Part shown: positions 6,580 through 14,083 of the stretch, one piece after another
Numbering within the stretch: position 1 is the first letter of the stretch
Layout: the number at the start of each line of letters is the position of its first letter
Program-made: the position numbers and the translations under genes
The notes under the pieces: generated by a model
The model's database searches: none
What the model saw: the letters and a program-made list of their open reading frames with translations, nothing else
Told to the model about the DNA's origin: nothing
DNA from: UBA8337 sp965662725
GTDB lineage: Bacteria > Pseudomonadota > Alphaproteobacteria > RS24
Reading direction: 5' to 3'
NCBI GenBank assembly: GCA_965662725.1
Contig: CBFIIT010000025.1
Coordinates: 1 to 24,811 of the forward strand
DNA length: 24,811 nucleotides

Positions 6580-8091
6580 ATGATCGGTAAATCTAACGAA
6601 CCTCATATCACCATTATTGGCAGCGGCGTGGGCGGCATGTGTATGGCCATGCAATTACTGATTAACGGACGCACCAATTTTACCATTTTGGAAAAAGCCG
6701 ATGATATTGGCGGCACGTGGCGCGATAATGAATATCCGGGCTGTGCCTGCGATGTGCCCTCGCATTTTTACTCTTTTTCTTTTGAGACACGCGGAAACTG
6801 GTCGCGGGTCTATCCACCGCGCCCAGAAATTTATGCTTATCTGGATGAGCTGGCCGAGAAATATCGCCTGCGCTCAAAAACCCGTTTCAATTCGGAATTG
6901 AAATCAGCCAGCTTTGACGAGAAAACGCAAAAATGGCATTTGGAAACAACCAATGGCGACAAGCTGACCACCGATATTGTGGTGACCGGTTTGGGCCAAT
7001 TGAACCGTCCGAAAGTGCCTGAATTCAAAGGTGCAGACGATTTCGGTGGGGCGCTTTTCCATTCCGCGCAATGGCAACATGATGCGCCGATTGCCGGTAA
7101 AAAAGTTGCAGTTATCGGCAATGGCCCCTCGGCCGCCCAATTTATCCCTGAAGTCGCAAAAGAGGCCGCCCATTTGACCGTATTCCAACGCTCGCCCTGC
7201 CATGTGGTGCCGCGCAATGATAAGGAATATGGCGCGGTGTCAAAATTCCTGTTCAGCTTTCCCGGCTTTCGCAAATTTTATCGCGGCCTTCTTTATTGGG
7301 CGATTGAGAAAAACTTCACTGTTTTCAATGAAGTCAAAAACGCTCGCTTTCTCATCAAACTGTTCAACCTGCCCGGCGATTTGACCAAAATCATCGATGA
7401 TCATTTTGACGAACAAGTCAAAGACCCTGAAATGCGGAAAATTTTGAAGCCCGATTATGCGGTCGGCTGCAAACGGGTGGTGATTTCAGATGATTATTAT
7501 CCGGCCCTGCTGCGCGACAATGTAACCGTCGAAACCAATGGCATTAAAAAGTTTACCAAGAACGGTATTGAAACCGCCAATGGTGAGAAACATGAATTCG
7601 ATACGATTGTTTACGGCACCGGTTTTGCTTCAACCGATTTTCTGGCCCCACTGGATGTGAAAGGCACAAATGGCGTTGATTTGAATAGCGCCTGGAAAGA
7701 TGGTGCGGAAGCCTATCTCGGCATCACCATGCCCAATTTCCCGAATTTCTTCATGCTGTATGGCCCGAATACCAATCTCGGTCACAACTCAATCATCTTC
7801 ATGATTGAGTGCCAGGTAAATTATATTATGAGCTGTCTGGACAAGCTGGATGAACAAAATGCCGCCAGCATGGATTTAAAACCGGCGAAAATGGCTGAAT
7901 ATGCGGATTTTTTGAAAGCCCGCATGGAAACTTCGGTTTTCGTTCAGGAATGCGATAGCTGGTATAAAAATGACAGCGGCAAAGTGACCAATAACTGGCC
8001 TGAGTTTACTTATGTATATCAAGAGGCGACCCAGTCGGCAGAAAGCGATGCCTATCAGTTTGCCGGCACCAATAAACTTGCTGCTGAATAG
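6580..8091 (+). CDS. Class B flavin monooxygenase, Baeyer-Villiger type
   Basis: The 503-aa product has an N-terminal FAD-binding GSGVGG (residues 14-19), the conserved GGTWRDNEYPGCACD block (44-58), the Baeyer-Villiger fingerprint F-x-G-x3-H-x3-W (F155, G157, H161, W165; followed by Gln rather than the usual Pro or Asp) and a second, NADPH-binding GNGPSA (180-185). Such enzymes insert oxygen into ketones to give esters or lactones, using NADPH and O2. Length is normal for the family. The ribosome site GGGAG (6567-6571) is 8 nt from ATG 6580 but only 2 nt from ATG 6574, so the later start is favoured. A copper chaperone gene follows after 9 nt, and a quinohemoprotein alcohol dehydrogenase is divergent, suggesting a shared oxidative route (inference). 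The substrate is unknown. Confidence 0.9.
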   Translation: MIGKSNEPHITIIGSGVGGMCMAMQLLINGRTNFTILEKADDIGGTWRDNEYPGCACDVPSHFYSFSFETRGNWSRVYPPRPEIYAYLDELAEKYRLRSKTRFNSELKSASFDEKTQKWHLETTNGDKLTTDIVVTGLGQLNRPKVPEFKGADDFGGALFHSAQWQHDAPIAGKKVAVIGNGPSAAQFIPEVAKEAAHLTVFQRSPCHVVPRNDKEYGAVSKFLFSFPGFRKFYRGLLYWAIEKNFTVFNEVKNARFLIKLFNLPGDLTKIIDDHFDEQVKDPEMRKILKPDYAVGCKRVVISDDYYPALLRDNVTVETNGIKKFTKNGIETANGEKHEFDTIVYGTGFASTDFLAPLDVKGTNGVDLNSAWKDGAEAYLGITMPNFPNFFMLYGPNTNLGHNSIIFMIECQVNYIMSCLDKLDEQNAASMDLKPAKMAEYADFLKARMETSVFVQECDSWYKNDSGKVTNNWPEFTYVYQEATQSAESDAYQFAGTNKLAAE

Positions 8092-8100
8092 AGAAGACAT

Positions 8101-8571
8101 ATGAAAACCAGTTTGATTGCCGCGGTTATGATGATGACCGCCCTGCCCGCCTATGCCCAAATGGCGGCGCATGACGTCACCGCCCGCCTTGGCATTGGCG
8201 AGCGTCCCGGCGTAATGTTTGCCATGCTGCATAATAAAGGAGCGGCGACCTCGGTTATTGGCGCGCAAAGCCCATCATTTGAACGTATTGAGCTGCACAC
8301 ACATCAGCATGGCGATAATGGCATGATGCGCATGGTCAAAGTCGACAGATTTGATATTGCTGCCAATGGCATGTTGAAACTACAACCGGGCGGTGACCAT
8401 CTCATGCTGTTCGGCTATCGCGGCGAGACCGGTGACGAGGTTACCGTGACGCTGCGATTTGCCGATGGCAATACGCTGGATTTATCTGCCAAGACGAAAG
8501 CACGGCAGAAAAACTCGCATAAAATGAAAATGGACAAAACATCAGGACATTCCGGCCATCACGGCCATTAG
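8101..8571 (+). CDS. Periplasmic copper(I) chaperone, PCuAC family
   Basis: A signal peptide (residues 1-19, ending AYA before Gln20) directs the 156-aa product to the periplasm. The fold family (PCuAC, formerly DUF461) delivers Cu(I) to cytochrome oxidase. Ligand candidates are H66, M78, H100 and M102: M78-x21-H100-x-M102 matches the family pattern exactly, while H66 to M78 is one residue longer than usual, with extra His68 and His70 between. GGDHLML is the typical second half-site. The C-terminus (139-156) is a His/Met/Lys-rich tail, likely an additional metal-binding segment. It lies 9 nt after the monooxygenase gene, probably in the same transcript. Its 3' end overlaps the convergent next gene by 4 nt. 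Confidence 0.88.
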   Translation: MKTSLIAAVMMMTALPAYAQMAAHDVTARLGIGERPGVMFAMLHNKGAATSVIGAQSPSFERIELHTHQHGDNGMMRMVKVDRFDIAANGMLKLQPGGDHLMLFGYRGETGDEVTVTLRFADGNTLDLSAKTKARQKNSHKMKMDKTSGHSGHHGH

Positions 8572-9089
8572 CTGTTTGCTTCCTCCAGCAAGTCCAAATG
8601 CTCGGCTTTCAATAATACGCGCTCGCGCAAATTGGGATCGGTCAGGGCAAATTCCAACCGTTCGCGAAATGCCGAAGTGAATGATTGGAACATCGCCAAG
8701 GACAATGACTCGCGCCCATCGATTGGCCGCGTATCGCCGCTGAAATCATCAAACAGCATATAATCTGCGACTTCCAAATTCTCATAATCCGTACTTAACA
8801 AATCACCCGGTATCGCGACCAAACCGGTGATTGAAACCACCTCATCGCCGGTAACCGTGCCGATAACTGATATGGCGGAGGCGGCGGTTTGCGTCACGGT
8901 TTCAACTTTTATGCGCGGCAGCCAGCCCAATAATTCATGTAAATTGGCGGCAATGGCAATCGCCTCGGCGCGCGTTAACCGGTCAACCGCGGCCATTCGG
9001 GCCTTTTTTTGCACCTCAATAAAGCGTGAACGTTCCCAAATATCGGCCAGCTCGCCTTTAAGATGATGTTTTAACTTAGGAATATCCAT
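8568..9089 (-). CDS. Conserved-looking hypothetical protein, 173 aa
   Basis: I do not recognise this family. The protein is soluble and acidic, without signal peptide or membrane segment. Residues 1-50 look helical and charged (KGELADIWERSRF, KKARMAAVDRLTRAEAIAIA); the middle (about 60-105) is rich in Val, Thr, Ile and Ser and probably beta-stranded, and the end (130-173) is helical again. The start ATG at 9089 has a GGAG about 11 nt upstream. Codon use and composition resemble the neighbours, which supports a real gene. It is divergent from proteorhodopsin across a 137-bp promoter region and convergent with the PCuAC gene. Confidence 0.65.
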   Translation of the reverse strand: MDIPKLKHHLKGELADIWERSRFIEVQKKARMAAVDRLTRAEAIAIAANLHELLGWLPRIKVETVTQTAASAISVIGTVTGDEVVSITGLVAIPGDLLSTDYENLEVADYMLFDDFSGDTRPIDGRESLSLAMFQSFTSAFRERLEFALTDPNLRERVLLKAEHLDLLEEANS

Positions 9090-9151
9090 TTATACGCACT
9101 CCATGAGGATGATTTTAACCGCAAAACCGCCACTTCGGCAGGAAAAACGCA

Positions 9152-9197
9152 TTTTTTTTTATTTTTTTCTGGCCGCGGCAATCTGACGCTCTAATAT
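9152..9197 (+). promoter_or_regulatory. Possible proteorhodopsin promoter: T-tract upstream of a TAATAT box
   Basis: A nearly uninterrupted T-tract (9152-9168) lies upstream of a TAATAT hexamer (9192-9197), about 30 nt before the start codon. A good -35 box is not visible at the expected distance, so this is weak. The T-tract could serve as an UP-element-like or bent segment. A GGGAG ribosome site (9215-9219) precedes the ATG. Confidence 0.3.
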
Positions 9198-9226
9198 CAA
9201 TACTGTTTAAACATGGGAGTACGAGT

Positions 9227-9994
9227 ATGAATATCGTAAAGCGTATGAAAGTTGCTGCTGCAGCTGCAACTCTTACAGGTCTTCCGTCGCTAGCAATGGC
9301 GGCTGATGCCAATCTTCAGCCTGACGATTTTGTCGGCATTTCTTTCTGGTTGATTTCAATGGCCTTAGTGGCTTCAACCGTTTTCTTCTTTATCGAACGC
9401 GACCGCGTTGCCTCGAAATGGAAAACCTCTCTGACGGTTTCCGGCTTGGTGACTTTGGTTGCCGCCGTGCACTATTTCTATATGCGCGATGTATGGGTAG
9501 CGACCGGTGAAACACCGACTGTTTACCGTTACATTGACTGGCTGATTACAGTGCCGCTGCTGATGGTGGAATTCTTCCTCATCTTGTCAGCCATCACTGC
9601 TGTTCCGGCCCGCGTGTTCTGGAAATTGCTGGTTGGTACAACTCTGATGCTGATTTTCGGTTATCTGGGCGAAGCAGGTTACATGAATGTAACTGCCGGT
9701 TTCGTTCTCGGTACCGCAGCTTGGATTTACGTTCTGTATGAAATCTTCAAAGGCGAAGCAGGCCAGCTCAATGCTGAAAATGCCAGCCCCGCCGTGCAAT
9801 CTGCCTTTAGCCTGATGCGTTACATTGTGACCTTCGGTTGGGCAATTTATCCGCTCGGCTATTTGATGGGTTACATGATGGGCAGCGTCGATGCAGACAC
9901 GCTGAACATTATCTACAACCTGGCTGATGTGCTTAACAAGATCGCATTCGGTCTGATTATTTGGCACGTTGCTGTTACGGAAAGCGAAGCATAA
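9227..9994 (+). CDS. Green-absorbing proteorhodopsin, light-driven proton pump
   Basis: This 255-aa rhodopsin has a cleavable-type signal peptide (about 1-25, ending AMA) and seven membrane helices. Key residues are in place: Asp104 (Schiff-base proton acceptor) in RYIDW, Thr108, Glu115 (proton donor), the acceptor-associated His82, and the retinal-binding Lys238 in helix G (VLNKIAFG). The D-T-E triad marks an outward proton pump rather than a sodium or chloride pump. The spectral-tuning position is Leu112 (equivalent to Leu105 of the reference green protein), so green absorption is predicted. No retinal or carotenoid genes (blh, crt) lie nearby. It has its own strong terminator (10016-10045), so it is probably monocistronic. 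Confidence 0.97.
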   Translation: MNIVKRMKVAAAAATLTGLPSLAMAADANLQPDDFVGISFWLISMALVASTVFFFIERDRVASKWKTSLTVSGLVTLVAAVHYFYMRDVWVATGETPTVYRYIDWLITVPLLMVEFFLILSAITAVPARVFWKLLVGTTLMLIFGYLGEAGYMNVTAGFVLGTAAWIYVLYEIFKGEAGQLNAENASPAVQSAFSLMRYIVTFGWAIYPLGYLMGYMMGSVDADTLNIIYNLADVLNKIAFGLIIWHVAVTESEA

Positions 9995-10015
9995 GCTTTA
10001 CTTACCTATCTTCTG

Positions 10016-10045
10016 GGGCCGGTGCTCACGCGCCGGCCCTTTTTT
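10016..10045 (+). terminator. Rho-independent terminator after proteorhodopsin
   Basis: A perfect 7-bp G/C stem, gggccgg (10016-10022) with ccggccc (10033-10039), is followed at once by six T. It lies 21 nt after the proteorhodopsin stop. Confidence 0.9.
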
Positions 10046-10113
10046 ATTGGCAGAACGCCCATTGCCCCCTAGAGTTTTATCTGACGTGAATGACAGCTTA
10101 AGAGGGAAAGCCA

Positions 10114-10506
10114 ATGTCAAACCAACTGATTGCCAAATGGCACGCCTATATGGAAAACCCAAGCGAAGAAGCGCTGAGCGCAATGCTGCATGAGGATGTG
10201 ACCTTTATCTCACCGGTCGTCTTCACCCCACAACAGGGCAAAGCCAAAACCATGCAATATTTACTTTCGGCCGGCACTGTCTTCACCGATACGCAATTCA
10301 AATATGTCAATGAAACCGAGGCCGGCAATCGGATGATTTTGGAATTTGAATGTCAAATGGACGGTAAATATGTCAATGGCGTCGATATTATTGATTTCGA
10401 TGATGACGGGCTGATCACCCAATTCAAAGTAATGGTGCGCCCACTGCAAGCCGTGAATATGCTTTGGCAACAAATGGGCGAACAGCTCGAAAAGGTCTCG
10501 GCCTAA
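10114..10506 (+). CDS. NTF2-like (SnoaL-type) family protein, 130 aa
   Basis: The protein is a single small domain typical of the NTF2-like superfamily: N-terminal helix (LIAKWHAYMENPSEEALSAML), then HEDVTFISPVVFTPQQGK, a helix (TMQYLLSAG), and alternating strands ending in GVDIIDFDDDGLITQFKVMVRPL, the common C-terminal pattern of SnoaL-like proteins. Members include isomerases, hydratases and ligand-binding proteins, so the substrate cannot be assigned. No signal peptide is seen. A GAGGGA site (10102-10107) precedes the ATG. The gene lies after the proteorhodopsin terminator and 69 nt before znuC; it may share the znu transcript, but the spacing allows a separate promoter. Confidence 0.75.
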   Translation: MSNQLIAKWHAYMENPSEEALSAMLHEDVTFISPVVFTPQQGKAKTMQYLLSAGTVFTDTQFKYVNETEAGNRMILEFECQMDGKYVNGVDIIDFDDDGLITQFKVMVRPLQAVNMLWQQMGEQLEKVSA

Positions 10507-10543
10507 CGCGCCACAGATATAAATCGCTTGCCGTTCGGCGCCT

Positions 10544-10566
10544 CTATGGCGATAAAACAGCCATAG
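10544..10566 (+). promoter_or_regulatory. Dyad directly upstream of the znuC ribosome binding site
   Basis: A perfect 7-bp inverted repeat, ctatggc (10544-10550) and gccatag (10560-10566), encloses a 9-nt A-rich loop. Its right arm touches the znuC Shine-Dalgarno aggaga (10565-10570). It could be an operator or an RNA hairpin affecting translation. It does not match a Zur box that I can recognise. Confidence 0.35.
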
Positions 10567-10575
10567 GAGAGTTTC

Positions 10576-11331
10576 ATGGCCAATGCCCTCATCGAAGCGC
10601 AAAACATCAGTGTTCGCCGCCATGGCGGGCTGGTGCTCGACAATGTTTCCCTGACCCTTGGTGAAAAAGATTTCATCACTCTTATCGGCCCGAACGGCGC
10701 CGGCAAATCAGTGCTGTTGCGGCATTTATTGAAACTGGAAACCGCCGATAGTGGCACGGTGCGCCATCGCGACGGCTTGAAAATCGGCTATGTGCCGGAA
10801 CGCTTTCAAATCGACCCGACCCTGCCGATGCAAGTCAGTCGATTTCTGACGCTCAACAATCAGTTGGATAAGCAAAACACCGCCGCATTGGCTGATGAGA
10901 CCGGGTGCAGCGATTTGCTCGAAAAGCCCTTGGCCAATCTTTCGGGTGGTGAACTGCAGCGCGTCTTGCTGGCCCGCGCCTTGAGCAATAATCCGCAAGT
11001 TTTGATATTGGACGAACCGGCGCAAAATCTCGATGTTGCCGGCCAGTTAAACTTCTACAAGCTGATTGAAGAAATTTATGAAAAGCGCAATTTATCGGTG
11101 CTGATGGTCAGTCATGATTTGCATATGGTGATGAATTCAACCCGCCAAGTGGTCTGCCTGTATCACCATATTTGCTGCTCCGGTGCGCCGGAAAGCGTCG
11201 CTCGTGACCCTGAATTCATCCAAATGTTCGGGCAAGATATGGCGCAAATGATGGCGGTTTATCAACATAGCCACGCGCATGACCACACGCATGACCATGA
11301 CCACACACATATGCATGAGATGAAACCATGA
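10576..11331 (+). CDS. znuC: Zinc ABC transporter ATP-binding protein ZnuC
   Basis: This 251-aa ABC ATPase powers zinc import through the ZnuB permease. It has Walker A GPNGAGKS (residues 38-45), signature LSGGELQ (122-128), Walker B VLILDEP (142-148) and the switch histidine in VSHDLH. Residues 231-247 form a strictly alternating histidine tail with nine His at every second position, presumably a cytoplasmic zinc-binding or sensing segment; His-rich ZnuC tails occur in other alphaproteobacteria. The stop overlaps the znuB start by 4 nt (ATGA). The periplasmic zinc-binding protein ZnuA and the Zur repressor are not in the window. Manganese-type relatives exist, but the zinc call is supported by the His tail and the permease. 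Confidence 0.9.
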   Translation: MANALIEAQNISVRRHGGLVLDNVSLTLGEKDFITLIGPNGAGKSVLLRHLLKLETADSGTVRHRDGLKIGYVPERFQIDPTLPMQVSRFLTLNNQLDKQNTAALADETGCSDLLEKPLANLSGGELQRVLLARALSNNPQVLILDEPAQNLDVAGQLNFYKLIEEIYEKRNLSVLMVSHDLHMVMNSTRQVVCLYHHICCSGAPESVARDPEFIQMFGQDMAQMMAVYQHSHAHDHTHDHDHTHMHEMKP

Positions 11332-12125
11332 TGACCTCCATGCTTATCACGGCGATAGCCTTGGCATTGCTGGCCGGCCCATTAGGCTGTTTTGTCGTTT
11401 GGCGACGCATGGCCTATTTCGGTGACGGCCTCGCCCATTCGGCTTTGCTTGGGGTCGCTGTCGGTATGATTGTCGGTATGAGCAACCAGCTTGGCATGAT
11501 GCTGGTCGCCATCAGTTTCGCCATATCGCTGCTTTGGCTTCGCACACAACGTTTGCTGGCAACCGATACGCTGCTCGGCATTTTAGCGCATGCCGCCTTA
11601 TCGCTGGGCGTGGTCGCCATGGCATTGCTGGGCATTGAAGATGCTGAACTGCACGATTATCTGCTCGGCAGTCTCGATAATGTGACGCCCGATATGTTGG
11701 TTTATGTGGTGCTGGGCTGTGGCCTGTCACTGGGCCTTTTAATGCGCCTATGGCCCGGCCTGCTGCTGATGACATCGAGTGAAGAGCTGGCCCATGCTGA
11801 GGGCGTACCGACGCGCAATTATGAATTTATTTTGATGCTGTTGCTTAGCGTTATTGTCGCTGCCGCAGTGCAAATTGTCGGCATTTTGCTGATTACATCG
11901 CTACTGATTATTCCCGCATCAACCGCGCGTCTGGTAGCCACATCGCCCGAACGCATGGCGATTGGCGGCAGCTTGCTGGCGGCGATATGTATGTTGGGCG
12001 GTCTGCCTTTGGCAAGCTCTCTTGCCCTGCCTTTAGGCCCAAGCATTGTCACCCTATCGGTCGCTTTGTTTATCTTGGTGTTGACCGGCCGACAATTAGC
12101 CGACCGGTTCAAAACTTCTAATTAA
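11328..12125 (+). CDS. znuB: Zinc ABC transporter permease ZnuB
   Basis: The 265-aa product is an integral inner-membrane permease of the zinc/manganese ABC-3 family with about eight hydrophobic helices. Early family features are GCFVVWRRMAYFGDGLAHSALLG (about residues 20-42); the segment EELAHAEGVPT around residues 151-161 is the usual cytoplasmic coupling region for the ATPase, and LLIIPASTARL follows in a later helix. It begins within the last codons of znuC. Its 3' end overlaps that of the convergent DUF3604 gene by 8 nt (12118-12125), with no terminator visible between the two. Confidence 0.9.
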   Translation: MMTSMLITAIALALLAGPLGCFVVWRRMAYFGDGLAHSALLGVAVGMIVGMSNQLGMMLVAISFAISLLWLRTQRLLATDTLLGILAHAALSLGVVAMALLGIEDAELHDYLLGSLDNVTPDMLVYVVLGCGLSLGLLMRLWPGLLLMTSSEELAHAEGVPTRNYEFILMLLLSVIVAAAVQIVGILLITSLLIIPASTARLVATSPERMAIGGSLLAAICMLGGLPLASSLALPLGPSIVTLSVALFILVLTGRQLADRFKTSN

Positions 12126-13932
12126 CCCAGATTGGCGATGAGTAAGCACGCTCTTGAAGGGTCGCGTCCAAGCCCGGACGCGGCGGCACACCAGCGCGCA
12201 ACGCATCCCATGTTGACCAACGGCAGCTTGGATTTTCCAACACACGGACGTAATAAAACGCCTGCTGATCCTTTTCATATTCAGGGTCCGACCAAACCGT
12301 CTTCAACTCAGTGGCCGATGTATCAGCAGATACATCGCAGGTCTTCAAATCAACCTTGGCGTTATTATCGGGGCAACGATAATCGCGGCCTGGTTTTTTG
12401 CCACCGGCACAAGCGACATCAAAAACCTTCTCAGCCGATTTACCGTTCGCCTTCAGCCAACCTTTGACAATTTGCACCCGCTGTAGGCCGAAGGATTTGG
12501 CATCGCGCATCGCCCATACCAAAAACTCAGGCGACCTACTGCCTTTCACGGTCAAATCACCGCCCATGGAGACACCCTGCTTATAAGCGCGTTTTACCAT
12601 ATCGGTTTTGTTTTCAATATTGCGGCTGAAATCGGCGGAGGCAAAAAACCGCAACTTAATGCGCGGGCCGGAAGTGGCATAAGTTTCCTTGCGGCGCATC
12701 GCGTCAAAAATATCTTCGCGGGTGTTTTCATCAGCCCATACGGCGGCCAGTCCTGAGGCACCCCATGTATGGAAATTATTGATATTATATTTGCCGCCCT
12801 CTTCATTCGGCTTTTTCAAAGGCACGGAGCCGCGCAATTCAGGATTGGAATCGACCAAACCGATTTTCGACCAATAATTATGCTCGTCAAAAGCACCGGC
12901 CCCGACATGCGTGTCAGAGGCCCCAATCATACCGAATTTATAAGGATTACCTTTGCCTTGAGCGGCCATTTCCAAACCGCGCAAATAGGCTTGCCGGACA
13001 TAAGAACCATCAGGCTTGCTTTCCGTCCAATTACCGATACGGAACGGCATGGTTTCAAAATCGGCAAATTCATCATTCGGCGATAATAGCGGATGGGTTT
13101 CGCTATCACCCTTTACTTGCGTCATTTCGACAATCGGCTCATTGCGCATACGGGTTTCGGCATATTCCATATCCATAGGACTGCCATCCCATTTTTTGGT
13201 CATAAACATCAGCCCGTTAGAACCATTGGAATTATGCGGCACGGCAATGCTATCCACGCCATTGTCGCGCAAGCCATCCATCCATGCCCAAAGGTCTTCC
13301 GGATTGGGCGACATGATGCGACTGAACGGCAAGCTGGGCGCCTTATCGCCACGGAAAAACACATTGCGGTGCAAGTTTTGGTTTTCCGGACCGGAGGTAT
13401 ATTCATATCCAATGAGGGTCGAGAATTTGCCCGGTTCATTATGCCGATTGGTGGTTTCAATAATCTCGGCCCAAGCTGATTTCATCACGCTCTCATCGAC
13501 CAAATCGTCTTTCTTGTCGCTTTTATTGAGATAGGGGAAAAGTTTTTGAAACGCCAAAATACGATCTTGTTGGGTTTTCGCCTTCCGCATTTCCAGTGAA
13601 ATCGGATGCTTTGAAACTTTCAATTTCGGATTATGCATCGCCGGTAACATTCCGAGATAAATCGCATGGTCCGTGACCGATTGAAAATCCAACGGATCGG
13701 TCAGCGTCATATCAAAACCGGCCGGATGTTTAATGGTTTCGCCTTTTGCATAACGATATGCATCATCAGGTGTATTTCGATTGCCGAAAATATAGCTGTC
13801 AAAAGACAAAAGTGTATGCAAATGCGTCTCGCCGAATAAAACTTTACGATTTTCAGGCTTGTCAGCTGCAAAACCAACAGAAATTGATAGAGAAAAAGCG
13901 GCCAAAATCGCCGCAAAACCGGTATTTTTCAT
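12118..13932 (-). CDS. Exported DUF3604 family protein (PHP-like metal-dependent hydrolase)
   Basis: The 604-aa precursor has a signal peptide (1-22, cleavage after GFA) and so acts in the periplasm or outside. The mature part begins with FGETHLHT (residues 33-40), a PHP-type metal-binding motif, followed by VTDHA, PHNSN and ASDTHVG blocks, which suggests a multi-metal hydrolase site. These blocks are typical of DUF3604 proteins; the substrate is not established to my knowledge. Four C-terminal cysteines may form disulfides, consistent with export. The ribosome site GGGAGGG (13937-13943) is 4 nt before the ATG and is exactly complementary to the second loop of the neighbouring small RNA candidate. 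The gene stands alone and converges on znuB. Confidence 0.85.
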   Translation of the reverse strand: MKNTGFAAILAAFSLSISVGFAADKPENRKVLFGETHLHTLLSFDSYIFGNRNTPDDAYRYAKGETIKHPAGFDMTLTDPLDFQSVTDHAIYLGMLPAMHNPKLKVSKHPISLEMRKAKTQQDRILAFQKLFPYLNKSDKKDDLVDESVMKSAWAEIIETTNRHNEPGKFSTLIGYEYTSGPENQNLHRNVFFRGDKAPSLPFSRIMSPNPEDLWAWMDGLRDNGVDSIAVPHNSNGSNGLMFMTKKWDGSPMDMEYAETRMRNEPIVEMTQVKGDSETHPLLSPNDEFADFETMPFRIGNWTESKPDGSYVRQAYLRGLEMAAQGKGNPYKFGMIGASDTHVGAGAFDEHNYWSKIGLVDSNPELRGSVPLKKPNEEGGKYNINNFHTWGASGLAAVWADENTREDIFDAMRRKETYATSGPRIKLRFFASADFSRNIENKTDMVKRAYKQGVSMGGDLTVKGSRSPEFLVWAMRDAKSFGLQRVQIVKGWLKANGKSAEKVFDVACAGGKKPGRDYRCPDNNAKVDLKTCDVSADTSATELKTVWSDPEYEKDQQAFYYVRVLENPSCRWSTWDALRAGVPPRPGLDATLQERAYSSPIWVN

Positions 13933-13996
13933 TAGACCCTCCCAAGGTGCGACAATAGTAACGGTTTTTTAACCATCCGAAAGCTATTTTAAACCG

Positions 13997-14081
13997 TAGC
14001 AAGAACGATATGTACGTTGTCCTCCCGACGAACATGTGCTCTTCGCCCCCAACGTCCCTCCCACGTTGGGGGCATTTTTTT
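13997..14081 (+). ncRNA. Probable small RNA with two anti-Shine-Dalgarno hairpin loops and an intrinsic terminator
   Basis: There is no gene on the plus strand here, yet a strong terminator is present: an 11-bp perfect stem (14045-14055 with 14063-14073) followed by a and seven T (14075-14081). Its 7-nt loop reads ccctccc (14056-14062). Just upstream a second hairpin, gttgtc (14016-14021) with gac-g-aac (14027-14033), exposes ctccc (14022-14026). Small RNAs with C/U-rich anti-SD loops are known in alphaproteobacteria (Rhodobacter CcsR 'cuckoo' RNAs, rhizobial NfeR/alpha-r14). The 5' end is not defined; tatttt at 13985-13990 might be a -10 box, giving a start near 13997. The flanking genes are both on the minus strand, so this would be an independent transcript. 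Confidence 0.6.
14045..14081 (+). terminator. Strong intrinsic terminator of the small RNA candidate
   Basis: The 11-bp stem and T7 tail are oriented for plus-strand transcription. On the minus strand the hairpin comes just after the agmatinase-family stop codon, but what follows there is gaagagc, not a T-run, so it is a poor terminator in that direction. Confidence 0.8.
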
Positions 14082-14083
14082 AT

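Noticed and set aside
6421..6654. N-terminal extension of the alcohol dehydrogenase by 78 residues
   Set aside because: The extension overlaps the divergent monooxygenase gene and the inverted repeat, is rich in His, Phe and Tyr without a signal peptide, and a good ribosome site marks the ATG at 6420.
9131..9169. Terminator upstream of proteorhodopsin (weak stem near 9129-9142 followed by a T-tract)
   Set aside because: The stem is short and bulged, and nine other bases separate it from the T-run. No plus-strand gene ends there.
12132..13534. Plus-strand open frames opposite the DUF3604 gene
   Set aside because: They are antisense shadows without ribosome sites or recognisable domains.
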